A DNA stretch of 64,000 nucleotides from Gp13-AA77 sp035946735 (GCA_035946735.1 DASYYZ010000055.1:183584-247583); one strand, 5' to 3'; shown: positions 16,842-25,117, counted from the stretch's first letter. Notes: generated by a model not told the origin, from the sequence alone. A program made the numbers and translations.

Positions 16842-17339
16842 TCAAGCCCAAGGTTCGTCGGCCGAGGGTCCGTAGATCGCAGGCACCGGAACACCGTTTA
16901 GTCGCAGGTACACGCCGAGCTGGGCGCGATGATGGACAACATGGTTGAGGAACATCTGCCGGTAGGCCAGGAACCGGGATCCCTCGAAAATGGGCGTGCC
17001 TTCGAAAAGGAGCCTCCAGTTCGCGTTCCAGGCCTCGTCCGGCGTGTCGATGAGGGCCCGGCGGACCTTGGCCGCGCCTTCGTCAAATACTCTGACGAGC
17101 TGCGCCGCGGATTCGAAGGGCAACGGCGTGTAGCTGCCGGCGGAAAAATCCACCTGCGGGGTATCGAGCACGCTGAGGCCGAAACCGGCCAGCTCAGCAA
17201 CGTGGGGCGCCAGTTTGCCAAGCGGCATCGACTTGGCATGCGGGCAGAAATCCGGCTGGTCCGGAACTCTCTCCAGGGTCTTGCGGGTGCTGGTCATCTC
17301 CTGATCGAACTCGGGTAGTAGCGCTTCACTGATCGTCAT
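16842..17339 (-). CDS. DinB-family protein
   Basis: 165 aa four-helix-bundle protein of the DinB/YfiT group. The three metal-binding histidines fit H46 (LAPHVAEL), H133 and H137 (NHVVHHRAQLGVYLR). Members are metal-dependent enzymes acting on thiols or simply of unknown function; there is no link to DNA polymerase IV despite the name. It stands alone, with repeat elements upstream of dprA on one side and a divergent plus-strand cluster on the other. Confidence 0.85.
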   Translation of the reverse strand: MTISEALLPEFDQEMTSTRKTLERVPDQPDFCPHAKSMPLGKLAPHVAELAGFGLSVLDTPQVDFSAGSYTPLPFESAAQLVRVFDEGAAKVRRALIDTPDEAWNANWRLLFEGTPIFEGSRFLAYRQMFLNHVVHHRAQLGVYLRLNGVPVPAIYGPSADEPWA

Positions 17340-17613
17340 ACATCATTCCTCCATTTCGAAGTTTAATTGCTGCTCCTGCGCCTCAGACTAGGCGAACAAA
17401 ATACGAAAGTCAAGCGGAAAGTTCTGAGACCTTGCATCGGAATCGACCTCGCTGGGTAGCGTACATGTGTTCTTTCCTGATGAATCCCGCTTATGGCTGC
17501 TTGCGCCCGGAGACCGGGCTCTTCAGAGGGCTGAAAGCAACAGGACTAACGTTGTAAATAGGCTCATCAAGGAGCGAAAGTGTGTTACCCTTGAGAGCCA
17601 GGAGGGGGCCGCA

Positions 17614-17958
17614 ATGAGCGATGAACTAACGCGACAGGGAAGCCAGCCCTCAATCAACCTGGACAAGAAGATTGTTCCATTTGAACAAGAGGGCCCAGAA
17701 GAAGAGCCGTTGTTTGCGAATCATTTTCAGGTCGCTTATCACGGCGACGTGGCTTATATCGACGTTGGAGTTATACCTTTGGACGACATCATGGGCCCCC
17801 GCGGTTCGACCGTGAGATTTGTTGTCCTAAACAGGTTAGTTATGGGTCTCTCCGCCTTAAGGTCGCTGAGGGACCAAATTACCTCTGTCATTGCTAACTT
17901 GGGAGAAGGAAATGGCGCGCCTGGCGGGGACGAGAACAAGACAGAAGCGCATAAATAA
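17614..17958 (+). CDS. Small hypothetical protein (DUF3467-like?)
   Basis: 114 aa from ATG at 17614, preceded by a strong AGGAGGGGG site, which decides against the upstream in-frame start at 17467. The core FANHFQVAYHGDVAYIDVGV... ending in a helix LSALRSLRDQITSVI faintly resembles DUF3467 (short beta-rich proteins with a terminal helix); this is tentative. First gene of a tightly packed plus-strand run; it overlaps the next start by 47 bases. Confidence 0.55.
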   Translation: MSDELTRQGSQPSINLDKKIVPFEQEGPEEEPLFANHFQVAYHGDVAYIDVGVIPLDDIMGPRGSTVRFVVLNRLVMGLSALRSLRDQITSVIANLGEGNGAPGGDENKTEAHK

Positions 17959-18346
17959 CCATCGAAGGTTGCCACGGAACAGGCATCACGCACACGCCAC
18001 ACCAAGGCTCAGTCCAGCGACGGTTGCTCCTGCTTGGTTTGAGGGCCGGAGGGTCGAGTACCCGACCGACGTTTCAATGGTCTTTCAGGAACTCAAAGAA
18101 ACGTGGCGCAACGAGACATGGTTCATTTCTTCAATCAAGAAGAGGACTTCCCACCCATCGTATCTCAAGATCATAGGGCTTGGACTGCCTGCACTGCCGT
18201 CGATTTTCGCTGAGCTTCGTAGGGAACCGGATTATTGGTTCCTGGCGTTGGAGGCAATTACACGCGAAGACCCCGCTCCCGATGCTGAATCTATGGAGCA
18301 ACTAATCAGTGTGTGGCTGGCGTGGGCAAACGAGCATGGGTATTGA
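17912..18346 (+). CDS. Conserved hypothetical protein of a two-gene pair
   Basis: 144 aa from ATG at 17912 with GGAGAAGG upstream. The N-terminus is basic (about 30 residues rich in R, H and K). The conserved part covers WRNETWFISSIKKRTSHPSY, then LKIIGLGLPALP and WFLALEAITREDP. It appears to be a small helical protein; no catalytic motif. The next gene starts inside its last codons (11-base overlap), so the two are translationally coupled and probably function together. Confidence 0.65.
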   Translation: MARLAGTRTRQKRINNHRRLPRNRHHAHATPRLSPATVAPAWFEGRRVEYPTDVSMVFQELKETWRNETWFISSIKKRTSHPSYLKIIGLGLPALPSIFAELRREPDYWFLALEAITREDPAPDAESMEQLISVWLAWANEHGY

Positions 18347-18812
18347 CATTACTCCAGATTGGCGGGATAGGGTCAGGAGGCTCCTGCCTGATCTCCGAGA
18401 GGGTCTCAACTTTCAATTCACAAGTGAGGTGGATTACAACTACAACTGTCTGTCTTGGGCACTCTCCTGTAATACCAGACCGTTCGAGAACTCGAAGGGA
18501 GCGTTCTGGCCGTGGGAAAATATCCCTGATGATACGGCCGAGGGTTGGGCTGGCGTCTGCCAAATGCACGGCTTCGCGGTGACCGACAGCATTGAGTTCT
18601 CGCCGGGTCTCGAGAAGATCGCGATCTTTGAAGCCGAAGATGGCAGCCTTCACGCGTCAAGGCAGGATCAAACCGGACGATGGAAGAGCAAACTAGGCGA
18701 TATGGGGCCTGACATCGATCATGACTCGCTCGCTGCATTGGAAGCTGCGTACGGAAAGGTCGTTCGAGTTTTACAAAGGCGCCGCCGTGACTGGGAAGAA
18801 TCAGCAGTATGA
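18336..18812 (+). CDS. Putative cysteine-hydrolase-like protein (DUF7689-like)
   Basis: 158 aa. A cysteine at the start of a helix (YNYNCLSWAL), a histidine strand (GSLHASRQ...GRWKSKLG) and a following polar segment (DIDHDSL...YGKVV) resemble the Cys/His/polar order of NlpC/P60- or papain-like folds. I recall a family annotated DUF7689 with this pattern, but this is not certain. Coupled by overlap to the preceding gene. Substrate unknown; no signal peptide, so a cytoplasmic place of action or export by another route. Confidence 0.6.
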   Translation: MGIDITPDWRDRVRRLLPDLREGLNFQFTSEVDYNYNCLSWALSCNTRPFENSKGAFWPWENIPDDTAEGWAGVCQMHGFAVTDSIEFSPGLEKIAIFEAEDGSLHASRQDQTGRWKSKLGDMGPDIDHDSLAALEAAYGKVVRVLQRRRRDWEESAV

Positions 18813-18958
18813 TAGATTTCGAGCCCCTCAAAAAGAAACGGGAGAACCAGTGCAACAGCGAGCCGATTTCACTCTATCCCCTGAAGCCCGCGGCGCCGTG
18901 CGATGAGCACGCCTCACCAATCCAAGAGCAAAAGTCGAGCCGTAAACATGACCGTTAA
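18809..18958 (+). CDS. Possible small coupled ORF, 49 aa
   Basis: ATG at 18809 overlaps the stop codon of the preceding gene (ATGA). The peptide starts MIDFEPLKKKRENQCN and is hydrophilic, with no similarity that I recognise. It overlaps the start of the following membrane-protein frame in another reading frame. It could be real through coupling or an incidental frame. Confidence 0.3.
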   Translation: MIDFEPLKKKRENQCNSEPISLYPLKPAAPCDEHASPIQEQKSSRKHDR

Positions 18959-19349
18959 GCCTGATGAGCAGACATCGTGCCAAGCATGGTGGGAACGTGA
19001 TTGGCTTGGAATCCCATGGGACACAACAGCAAAGTGGTGGAAGCCGTGTTGGAGTAGAGATGGGCGTGGAATTTTAATTGGCTTGTTATGTATGTTGGCC
19101 ATCGCCCTGTTATGTATCATGGCCTTGGCAGATCAATGGGTTCCAGTCCTAACTTCACTGTGGCCGTCTCCATACACTTGGGATAGGCTCATGTTTGCTG
19201 CCCTTTTTGTGGTAGTCTTACTTGGTATCTTGGCCCTCACACTTCACATTCTCAAGTTGATTAAATCCCGACCATCTGGGTATCCCCTTGACTCAGGTAC
19301 CACAAGATGTAGTATGACGGCTGAGTGGAAGATTATCCTCGGGACCTGA
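18903..19349 (+). CDS. Small two-TM membrane protein, 3' end altered by IS insertion
   Basis: The frame opens at ATG 18903 (alternative 18948). Two hydrophobic segments are visible (GILIGLLCMLAIALLCIMAL; LMFAALFVVVLLGILALTL). The IS1595-type element inserted after codon 124 (P). Joining 19274 to 20296 restores ...KSRPN followed by TAG, so the original protein was 125 aa and the insertion replaced only the last residue and stop by 24 IS-encoded residues. Function unknown; last gene of the small-gene cluster. Confidence 0.6.
   Translation: MSTPHQSKSKSRAVNMTVKPDEQTSCQAWWERDWLGIPWDTTAKWWKPCWSRDGRGILIGLLCMLAIALLCIMALADQWVPVLTSLWPSPYTWDRLMFAALFVVVLLGILALTLHILKLIKSRPSGYPLDSGTTRCSMTAEWKIILGT
19267..19274. 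repeat. Target-site duplication, left (CCCGACCA)
   Basis: Eight-base direct repeat, identical to 20288-20295, immediately outside the left inverted repeat of the IS. Eight bases is the normal duplication size of IS1595-family elements. Confidence 0.93.
19275..19298 (+). repeat. Left terminal inverted repeat of the IS
   Basis: 24 bases, starting TCTGGGTATCCCC. Exact reverse complement of 20264-20287. Confidence 0.95.
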
Positions 19350-20269
19350 GTGAGTTCGAAGCTCGTTTTGCAACTGAGGAGGCTTGTAGCCAGTATCTTT
19401 TTGATCTCCGGTGGCCGGATGGGTTCCGGTGTCCGCGCTGTGGACGCGAGAAGTATTGGCCGTTGCGCGGCGTGCTTCTGCAGTGTGCGGCATGTGGTCA
19501 TCAGGCCTCGGTTACCGCCGGGACGATCTTTCAAGACACGCGGAGCCCACTGCGATTGTGGTTTCGAGCCATGTGGTGGGTGGCCGCCCAAAAGAACGGT
19601 GCCAGCGCCTTGGGCCTGCAACGGGTGCTGGGTTTGAGGAGCTACGAAAAGGCTTGGACTTGGCTTCACAAGTTCCGCCGGGCGATGGTCCGGCCGGGCC
19701 GTGATCGGTTGGCCGGGACCGTGGAAGTCGATGAAGCCTTTCTGGGCGGGCTGGAGGAAGGGGTGCGAGGTCGCGGAGCAGAAAAGAAAGCCCTGATGGT
19801 GGTTGCGGCTCAAGAAGAGGGACGAGGCGTCGGACGGATCCGCCTGCGGCGAATTCCGGATGCTTCGGCCGGGAGTCTGATTGCCTTCATCGAAGATTCG
19901 GTGGAACCGGGAAGCGTGATCCACACCGACGGCTGGCTTGGATACGAGCCTTTGGAGAAGAAGGGCTACCGGCATGCCATTACTTACCTTCGTGGTCAGG
20001 AAGATTCTCCGTCCGAACTGATGCCCAGGGTTCATCTGGTGGTATCACTGCTCAAGCGGTGGCTGATAGGAACCCATCAAGGGGCGGTCAGCCACAAACA
20101 CCTCGACTATTACCTGGACGAGTTCACCTTTCGATTCAACCGTCGGCGCTCGCGGAGCCGAGGCAAGCTGTTCTTCCGGCTAGCCCAGCAGGCCGTAAGC
20201 TCTGAACCAGTCCCCTATGCCAGGATCATTCAGAGCCCAAAAGCGACCACAACCGGCAGGAGAACCTGA
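19325..20269 (+). CDS. IS1595-family transposase
   Basis: 314 aa from GTG at 19325. The N-terminal zinc ribbon has C36/C39 (CPRC) and C54/C57 (CAAC), followed by a helix-turn-helix-like region and an ISXO2-type DDE domain with D136 (EVDEAFLGG), D202 (HTDGWLGY) and a probable E266 (YLDEFTFRFN). The VHLVVSLLKRWLIGTHQG stretch is family-typical. The stop lies inside the right inverted repeat. Confidence 0.93.
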   Translation: MEDYPRDLSEFEARFATEEACSQYLFDLRWPDGFRCPRCGREKYWPLRGVLLQCAACGHQASVTAGTIFQDTRSPLRLWFRAMWWVAAQKNGASALGLQRVLGLRSYEKAWTWLHKFRRAMVRPGRDRLAGTVEVDEAFLGGLEEGVRGRGAEKKALMVVAAQEEGRGVGRIRLRRIPDASAGSLIAFIEDSVEPGSVIHTDGWLGYEPLEKKGYRHAITYLRGQEDSPSELMPRVHLVVSLLKRWLIGTHQGAVSHKHLDYYLDEFTFRFNRRRSRSRGKLFFRLAQQAVSSEPVPYARIIQSPKATTTGRRT

Positions 20270-20287
20270 GTCAAGGGGATACCCAGA
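20264..20287 (-). repeat. Right terminal inverted repeat of the IS
   Basis: 24 bases ending ...GGGGATACCCAGA, perfect complement of the left end; it overlaps the last codons of the transposase. Confidence 0.95.
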
Positions 20288-20295
20288 CCCGACCA
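20288..20295. repeat. Target-site duplication, right (CCCGACCA)
   Basis: Identical to 19267-19274; directly followed by AATTAG, the displaced last codon and stop of the interrupted membrane-protein gene. Confidence 0.93.
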
Positions 20296-20405
20296 AATTA
20301 GTCCCGGCAAATTCACTTGTCTATAGAGAGGACTTGGCCACCCGCCCTTGGCTTGAGAAGTGAAGGCTTCCGGGAAAGTTCGCTGCGGCTGACGGTGGAG
20401 TACGG

Positions 20406-21575
20406 CTATATGGTTGCGATCAGCGCTGCCAGTAACGCTGCACGGCGCGGCAGCTCGCGGATCATCACGTGTTCATGACGCGCATGAGCCCCGTCGCCTA
20501 CGCCGCCCAAGCCGTCAAGCGTGGGGATGCCTAGCGCTGCGGTAAGATTGCCGTCCGAGCCGCCGCCGGTCGACCCTTCCTCGAGTTCGAAACCCATCTT
20601 CCGGCCGAGTTCACGAGCCTGCTCGAAGAGAGCAGCGGCTCGAACCCGTTCCAGCGGAGGCCGGTTCACGCCACCCTCGATCACGAGTCGCGCCTCGGGA
20701 TGCAGCGGCTTCAAAGATCGCACCCGCTGTTCGATTCGCCGCGCGTCTGCAGGCCGGGGAACGCGCACGTCGATACGCGCCTGGGCCAACTCCGGCACCA
20801 CGTTGGTGCGGGTTCCACCCTCGATCACTCCCACCGTCAGCGTCAGGCCGCGCTTCGGGTCCGCCATCTTCTCAACGCGCAGCAGTTGGCGCGCGAGTTC
20901 CGTGATCGCATTTACTCCGGCAGCCGGGTTGATACCGGCGTGCGCCGGACGTCCATGCACGATGAGCCGGAACTCGCCCACGCCTTTGCGCGCGGTCTTC
21001 AAGGCCCCAGACCCGAGGGCCGGTTCGAGCACAAGCACAGCGCGAGCTCGCCTGGCTTCGGCCAAAAGTTCCTTGCGGAAGGCGCGGCTCGCTACCTCTT
21101 CATCGGGATTGAGGAATATGCGTACGGGGCGCGCGCGGGGAATGCCGGTCAACTGCAGCGCCTTGATAGCCCAGAGCGCGCAAACGATGCCCGACTTCAT
21201 GTCAAAGATGCCGGGACCGTAGGCACGTCCGGCGCGTACTTTGAACGGCATCTCGCGCAGCGTCCCGATTCCCCAAACCGTGTCCAGATGGCCGAGCAGC
21301 AGAACCGGCTTGGAGTCGGCCCGCGCTGAGCCTCGCACGGTTGCCGGAAGCTCGGCCACCATAGCAGCTCCGGCGGTCGCGTGCGGCAGGAGCCTGGCAG
21401 GCGCGCCGGCCGCAGTGAACTCGCCGGCAAAGAATCGCGCCATGGCGTCGATGGCGTCCTTGGAGCCGCTTGGAGACTCGATCTCGACGGCGCGGCGGAG
21501 ACAATCGAGCAGCGCATCGCGTTCCGAGGTACACCACTTCACAAGAGGGCGGGGATCGAACTCATTCGTTGACAT
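20406..21575 (-). CDS. M20-family metallopeptidase (glutamate carboxypeptidase-like)
   Basis: 389 aa. M20 co-catalytic zinc signature: H in LLGHLDTVWG, D in GIFDMKSG, E-E in NPDEEVAS, E in LVLEPALG and H in HARHEHV. A dimerisation (lid) domain sits in the middle (GKGVGEFRLIVHGRPAHAG). Resembles carboxypeptidase G2-type enzymes that remove C-terminal glutamate; the true substrate is not predictable. No signal peptide. Divergently placed from the MFS gene, with a dispersed repeat in between. Confidence 0.9.
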   Translation of the reverse strand: MSTNEFDPRPLVKWCTSERDALLDCLRRAVEIESPSGSKDAIDAMARFFAGEFTAAGAPARLLPHATAGAAMVAELPATVRGSARADSKPVLLLGHLDTVWGIGTLREMPFKVRAGRAYGPGIFDMKSGIVCALWAIKALQLTGIPRARPVRIFLNPDEEVASRAFRKELLAEARRARAVLVLEPALGSGALKTARKGVGEFRLIVHGRPAHAGINPAAGVNAITELARQLLRVEKMADPKRGLTLTVGVIEGGTRTNVVPELAQARIDVRVPRPADARRIEQRVRSLKPLHPEARLVIEGGVNRPPLERVRAAALFEQARELGRKMGFELEEGSTGGGSDGNLTAALGIPTLDGLGGVGDGAHARHEHVMIRELPRRAALLAALIATI

Positions 21576-21712
21576 GCGTGGTAGAGCCTCACTCAGTTTT
21601 CAGCTATCGGTCGTGAATCCGCCTCTCCTGCTGACACGGTATACCGCGACATCTTATGCTAAGAGTTAAGGCGGCTAAAAGCGAACACGGAATCTCTGGT
21701 CTTTTCCAGAGC

Positions 21713-21740
21713 GAGATTCCTCGCTGCTCTCGGAATGACA
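21713..21740 (+). repeat. Dispersed GAGATTCCTCGC...CGGAATGACA repeat
   Basis: This motif is common as an intergenic repeat in many soil bacteria, in the reverse sense TGTCATTCCGAG...GAGGAATCTC. It has weak dyad symmetry (GAGATTCC / GGAAT). It lies in the 220-base divergent region between the M20 and MFS genes. Confidence 0.55.
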
Positions 21741-21795
21741 CGGTTCCGAAATCCTACATTTGTAGAGCGAAGGAGGCGCGTGTGATCGCCTCGAA

Positions 21796-23004
21796 ATGGC
21801 CACGGCAACGGTAAACTCGCGTATAAGTTTCACAACTCCGCAGAAGAAACTGCTTCTGGCGCTGGCTTGTGCCGTAGGTCTGCGTATGCTGGGCCTGTTT
21901 CTGGTGCTGCCGGTTTTCACTCTGTACGCGCTTCAGTTCACTCACTCCCGGTTCCTGGCCGGATTCGCCTTCGGCTGCTACGGCCTGGCCATGGCCTGCA
22001 CGGAGTTGCCGCTCGGCCGCCTGTCTGACCGCATCGGGCGGCGCAAGGTGCTGATCCTTGGCATGACCATTTTCAGCCTCGGATCGTTCCTCTGCGCCAT
22101 TCCGGCATGGCTTCCCCCGAGATTCGGGATCGCCGATCTCGTTTTCGGCAGGCTCGTGCAAGGAATTGGCGCCATCACGGCCACCGCATTCGCCACTGTG
22201 GCCGACAACATCCAGGTGGAGCGGCGCTCCACGGCCATGGCCATCATCGGCATACCCATCGGCGCTTCGTTCATCCTCGGAATCCTGCTGGGGCCTGTGA
22301 TCGCGGGGCGCTACGGGACGGCGTCGCTATTTTGGCTGACGGGCGGCCTCGGTCTCGCCAACGTGTTCCTTCTGGTGCGCTTCCTGCCCGCCATACCGCC
22401 GCCTTCGGCGGAACCCGCTTCGATCCTGACCGTGCTCCGCATTCCGGAAGTGCTCACGCTTAATCTGGGCGGTTTCCTGATGAATACCTTCATGACGGCC
22501 TTTTGGTTCTTTTTCCCTCTCCTGGTCACGGTGCAGCATCATCTGGCGATGCCGCAGTACTATCATCTCCTGCTGCCCATGGTGCTCGGGAGCGGCGTAA
22601 CCATGTTTGTTTTCTCCGCCGGAGCCGATCGCGGCTGGGGCCGGCCGCTCGCGACCGTGGCATTCGCCATTCTTGCCATCAGCGCCTTGCTGCTCTTCCG
22701 GCCGTCCGTGGCAGGTCTCGCGCCGGACCGGATTCTGTCGGTCTTGGTGCCAGGCATGCTCTTTTTGATCGGCTTTACCGGGCTCGAGCCGGTGCTGCCG
22801 AGTCTGGCCAGCAAGGCCGCTCCCGAGGGCGCATCCGGCACGACGCTCGGGACGTTCCACACCTTGCAGTACCTGGGCAGCGCGACCGGCGCACCGATCG
22901 CAGGCGCGCTCTCGCAATTGCCCCCGGCCTATACGATGGCCATGCTGATCCTAATCTCCGTCGCCGGCGCCCTGCTCATGCTCCGGCTGCGCAGCGTCCG
23001 CTAA
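21796..23004 (+). CDS. MFS transporter (YajR-like)
   Basis: 402 aa with about 12 hydrophobic segments. The loop 2-3 signature GRLSDRIGRRKVLI is present and the architecture matches drug:H+ antiporter-type MFS proteins such as YajR, but without the C-terminal YAM domain. An AGGAGG at 21771 is rather far (about 20 bases) from ATG 21796, yet no closer in-frame start exists. Substrate unknown. Confidence 0.88.
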   Translation: MATATVNSRISFTTPQKKLLLALACAVGLRMLGLFLVLPVFTLYALQFTHSRFLAGFAFGCYGLAMACTELPLGRLSDRIGRRKVLILGMTIFSLGSFLCAIPAWLPPRFGIADLVFGRLVQGIGAITATAFATVADNIQVERRSTAMAIIGIPIGASFILGILLGPVIAGRYGTASLFWLTGGLGLANVFLLVRFLPAIPPPSAEPASILTVLRIPEVLTLNLGGFLMNTFMTAFWFFFPLLVTVQHHLAMPQYYHLLLPMVLGSGVTMFVFSAGADRGWGRPLATVAFAILAISALLLFRPSVAGLAPDRILSVLVPGMLFLIGFTGLEPVLPSLASKAAPEGASGTTLGTFHTLQYLGSATGAPIAGALSQLPPAYTMAMLILISVAGALLMLRLRSVR

Positions 23005-23100
23005 GCTTCGTTCCAACCTTGAGGCACCCTTTATCATCTGAATAGCTGTCGCGAGGCGACGGACGGCGGAGGGTGACGGAGAGCGAATCGGGGACCTCAC

Positions 23101-23835
23101 ATGAAGGCGAACAAGGCTTTTCACGCTACTGCTGTTGTGGCGGCAATCCTGTACACGGCGCCGCTATGGGCCGGAGGCGCGGCCCAGGCAGACCAAGGCC
23201 AGACAACATCGCAAGGCTGGAGCCGTTTCGGCCCGAGCGACAGTTCGCTGCCTTCAAAGTCAAGCGGCTGGCACTATTTCGGGGCGTCCGATGCGGCGCC
23301 CAGGGCGGCGGCGGCGCCTGGAGCAGCCGATGCGCCGCCGAGGGCCGCCTCTGGCAACTTGAAGCCGTACCCTCCGCCGCATTCCGGCAGCACCAGCGCC
23401 TTGGAACATCAAATGTACGATCTCATCAACCGTGACCGGTTGGATCCCGCCAATACGGCTGAGACCGGCGGCCGAGCGCAGGCTTTGCGATGGAACGCGA
23501 CGCTGGCGGCTGCGGCGCGCGAGCACTCGCGGGACATGCTCCAGCAGAAATTCTTCGCGCACGTGGATCGGGAAGGCAGGTCGCCGGGAACGCGGGTTAA
23601 AGCGGCCGGAATCGAGTGGCAGGCTGTCGGCGAGAACATCGCGATTTACGAGAAGGTATCGAGCGCGCAAGCCGCCTTCATGAACGAGCCTCGTTTTGCC
23701 CACAATCACAGGTCCAATATTCTGGATCCGAAATACACGGACGTGGGAGTCGGGATCGTTGAGGCGCCGGACGGCCGGTACTACATAACCCAGGAATTTA
23801 TCGAGACGCCGCGAAGCTTGCGCGCGTCGTTTTAG
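23101..23835 (+). CDS. Secreted CAP-domain protein
   Basis: 244 aa. Signal peptide (AVVAAILYTAPLWAGG), then an Ala/Pro-rich linker to about residue 95, then a CAP (SCP/PR1) domain from LEHQMYDLINRDR to the C-terminus. The conserved CAP features are H in AAREHSRDM, the FFAHVDREGRSPGTR segment, GENIAIY, and HNHRSNILDPKYTDVGVGI. Bacterial CAP proteins are envelope or extracellular proteins of largely unknown activity. Confidence 0.9.
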   Translation: MKANKAFHATAVVAAILYTAPLWAGGAAQADQGQTTSQGWSRFGPSDSSLPSKSSGWHYFGASDAAPRAAAAPGAADAPPRAASGNLKPYPPPHSGSTSALEHQMYDLINRDRLDPANTAETGGRAQALRWNATLAAAAREHSRDMLQQKFFAHVDREGRSPGTRVKAAGIEWQAVGENIAIYEKVSSAQAAFMNEPRFAHNHRSNILDPKYTDVGVGIVEAPDGRYYITQEFIETPRSLRASF

Positions 23836-23837
23836 AT

Positions 23838-23960
23838 TATTGAGCATTACAAAATACAGTGACGAGCGCTGCTGTAGCGCCGGTCTGCGACCGGCGTCTA
23901 TCGCCGCTGATAGAGCGGCGCTACAGAGAATAACGTCGCTGTACTTTGCAATCTTCATTA
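23838..23960. repeat. 123-bp palindromic element A
   Basis: Imperfect outer inverted repeats (TATTGAGCATTACAAAATAC... on the left, complement of ...GTACTTTGCAATCTTCATTA on the right) enclose the hairpin-rich core 23872-23926, CTGTAGCGCCGGTCTGCGA ... GCGGCGCTACAG. The core contains two nested GC hairpins (GCCGGTC/GACCGGC and an outer GTAGCGCC/GGCGCTAC). It starts two bases after the CAP stop codon. No coding content. Confidence 0.8.
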
Positions 23961-24081
23961 CTGAGGTTCACAAAATATTGGAAAGGTTCTTATTGTAGCG
24001 GCGGTCTATGACCGCCGTTTTCGGCGCTCGCAGAGCGCCGCTACAATGGACGCGCTGCCCAATAATTTGCGAATCTCAATA
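23959..24081. repeat. 123-bp palindromic element B
   Basis: Same design and same length as element A, which it abuts. Outer inverted repeats TACTGAGGTTCACAAAATA.. / complement of ..AATTTGCGAATCTCAATA; core 23993-24046 TTGTAGCGGCGGTCTATGA ... GAGCGCCGCTACAA. It ends one base before the epimerase stop codon. Such TGTAGCGGCGGTC repeats are dispersed in several soil phyla. Together A and B may act as a bidirectional terminator between the two convergent genes. Confidence 0.8.
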
Positions 24082-24082
24082 G

Positions 24083-25117
24083 TTAGGGCTGGCACTTATA
24101 GTACTCGCGGTACCAATCCACAAAGCGGTTGATTCCTTCTTCAATTGAGACCTGGGGCTCGAATCCCGTGTCGCGGATCAAGTCATCGATATCTGCGTAA
24201 GTGGCGGGCACGTCACCGGGCTGCATGGGCAGCAGGATCTTCTTCGCGGTCTTACCGAGCTTCCGCTCCAAAATCTCCACAAACGTGCCGAGCTGCACGG
24301 GATGCTGTCCGCCGATGTTGTAAATGCGATACGGCGCCGAACTCGTGTCCGGCCGGCTGTCACTCTGAGCGGGATCGGGTTGTGCAACCTTGTCGGCAAG
24401 CAGCAGCACGCCGCTCACAACGTCGTCGATGTAGGTGAAGTCGCGCTGCATTTTGCCTTCATTGAAAATCTCGATGGGACGGTCTTCGAGAATGGCGCGA
24501 GTGAAGATGAACAGCGCCATGTCCGGCCGGCCCCAGGGGCCATAGACCGTAAAGAAGCGCAGTCCCGTACACGGGAGACGGTAGAGATGAGCGTAGGAAT
24601 GGGCCATGAGCTCGTTGGCTTTCTTAGTTGCAGCGTAAAGGCTCAAGGGATGATCCGCGGCGTCGCGGGCCGAGAACGGCATGCGAGTGTTTCCGCCGTA
24701 GACCGAACTCGAAGATGCAAACACGAGGTGCGCGACGGCATTGTGCCGGCAGGCTTCAAGGATGTTGAGGAATCCGGTGAGGTTAGCGTCGGAGTATGCG
24801 TGGGGATGGGTGAGTGAATAGCGCACGCCGGCTTGCGCCGCCAGGTGAATCACTTTGTCGAACTTCTCGGAATTGAAAAGCGAGTTGAGCGCCCAGCGCT
24901 CCAGAAGGTCCATTTTCACAAAGCGGAAGCTGCTTCCGGCGGTCGAGACCGCAGCCGGCGAACTTGTCAGAAGCGCCAGCCGCGCCCGCTTCAGATTGAC
25001 GTTGTAGTACTCGTTGAGGCTGTCGAGGCCGACAACTTCGTCGCCACGCTCGATGAGACGCCGGGAAGTGTGGAATCCGATGAATCCCGCGCATCCTGTT
25101 ACCAGGATTTTCGCCAT
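24083..25117 (-). CDS. NAD-dependent sugar-nucleotide epimerase (UDP-glucuronate 4-epimerase-like)
   Basis: 344 aa extended short-chain dehydrogenase. The Rossmann motif GCAGFIG is at residues 8-14 and the catalytic YxxxK in SLYAATKKANE. The stretch NEYYNVNLKRARL and the RFFTVYGPWGRPDMA segment are typical of CapI/WbnF UDP-glucuronate 4-epimerases, which supply UDP-galacturonate for polysaccharides. Exact sugar is not certain. Convergent with the CAP gene. Confidence 0.87.
   Translation of the reverse strand: MAKILVTGCAGFIGFHTSRRLIERGDEVVGLDSLNEYYNVNLKRARLALLTSSPAAVSTAGSSFRFVKMDLLERWALNSLFNSEKFDKVIHLAAQAGVRYSLTHPHAYSDANLTGFLNILEACRHNAVAHLVFASSSSVYGGNTRMPFSARDAADHPLSLYAATKKANELMAHSYAHLYRLPCTGLRFFTVYGPWGRPDMALFIFTRAILEDRPIEIFNEGKMQRDFTYIDDVVSGVLLLADKVAQPDPAQSDSRPDTSSAPYRIYNIGGQHPVQLGTFVEILERKLGKTAKKILLPMQPGDVPATYADIDDLIRDTGFEPQVSIEEGINRFVDWYREYYKCQP

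Larger units (their letters stand above)
19275..20287 (+). mobile_element. Complete IS1595-family insertion sequence (1013 bp)
   Basis: Bounded by perfect 24-bp terminal inverted repeats at 19275-19298 (TCTGGGTATCCCCTTGACTC...) and 20264-20287, and flanked by the 8-bp duplication CCCGACCA. A single transposase gene fills the interior. The perfect repeats and duplication indicate a recent, probably active insertion. No other copy is in the window. Confidence 0.95.
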
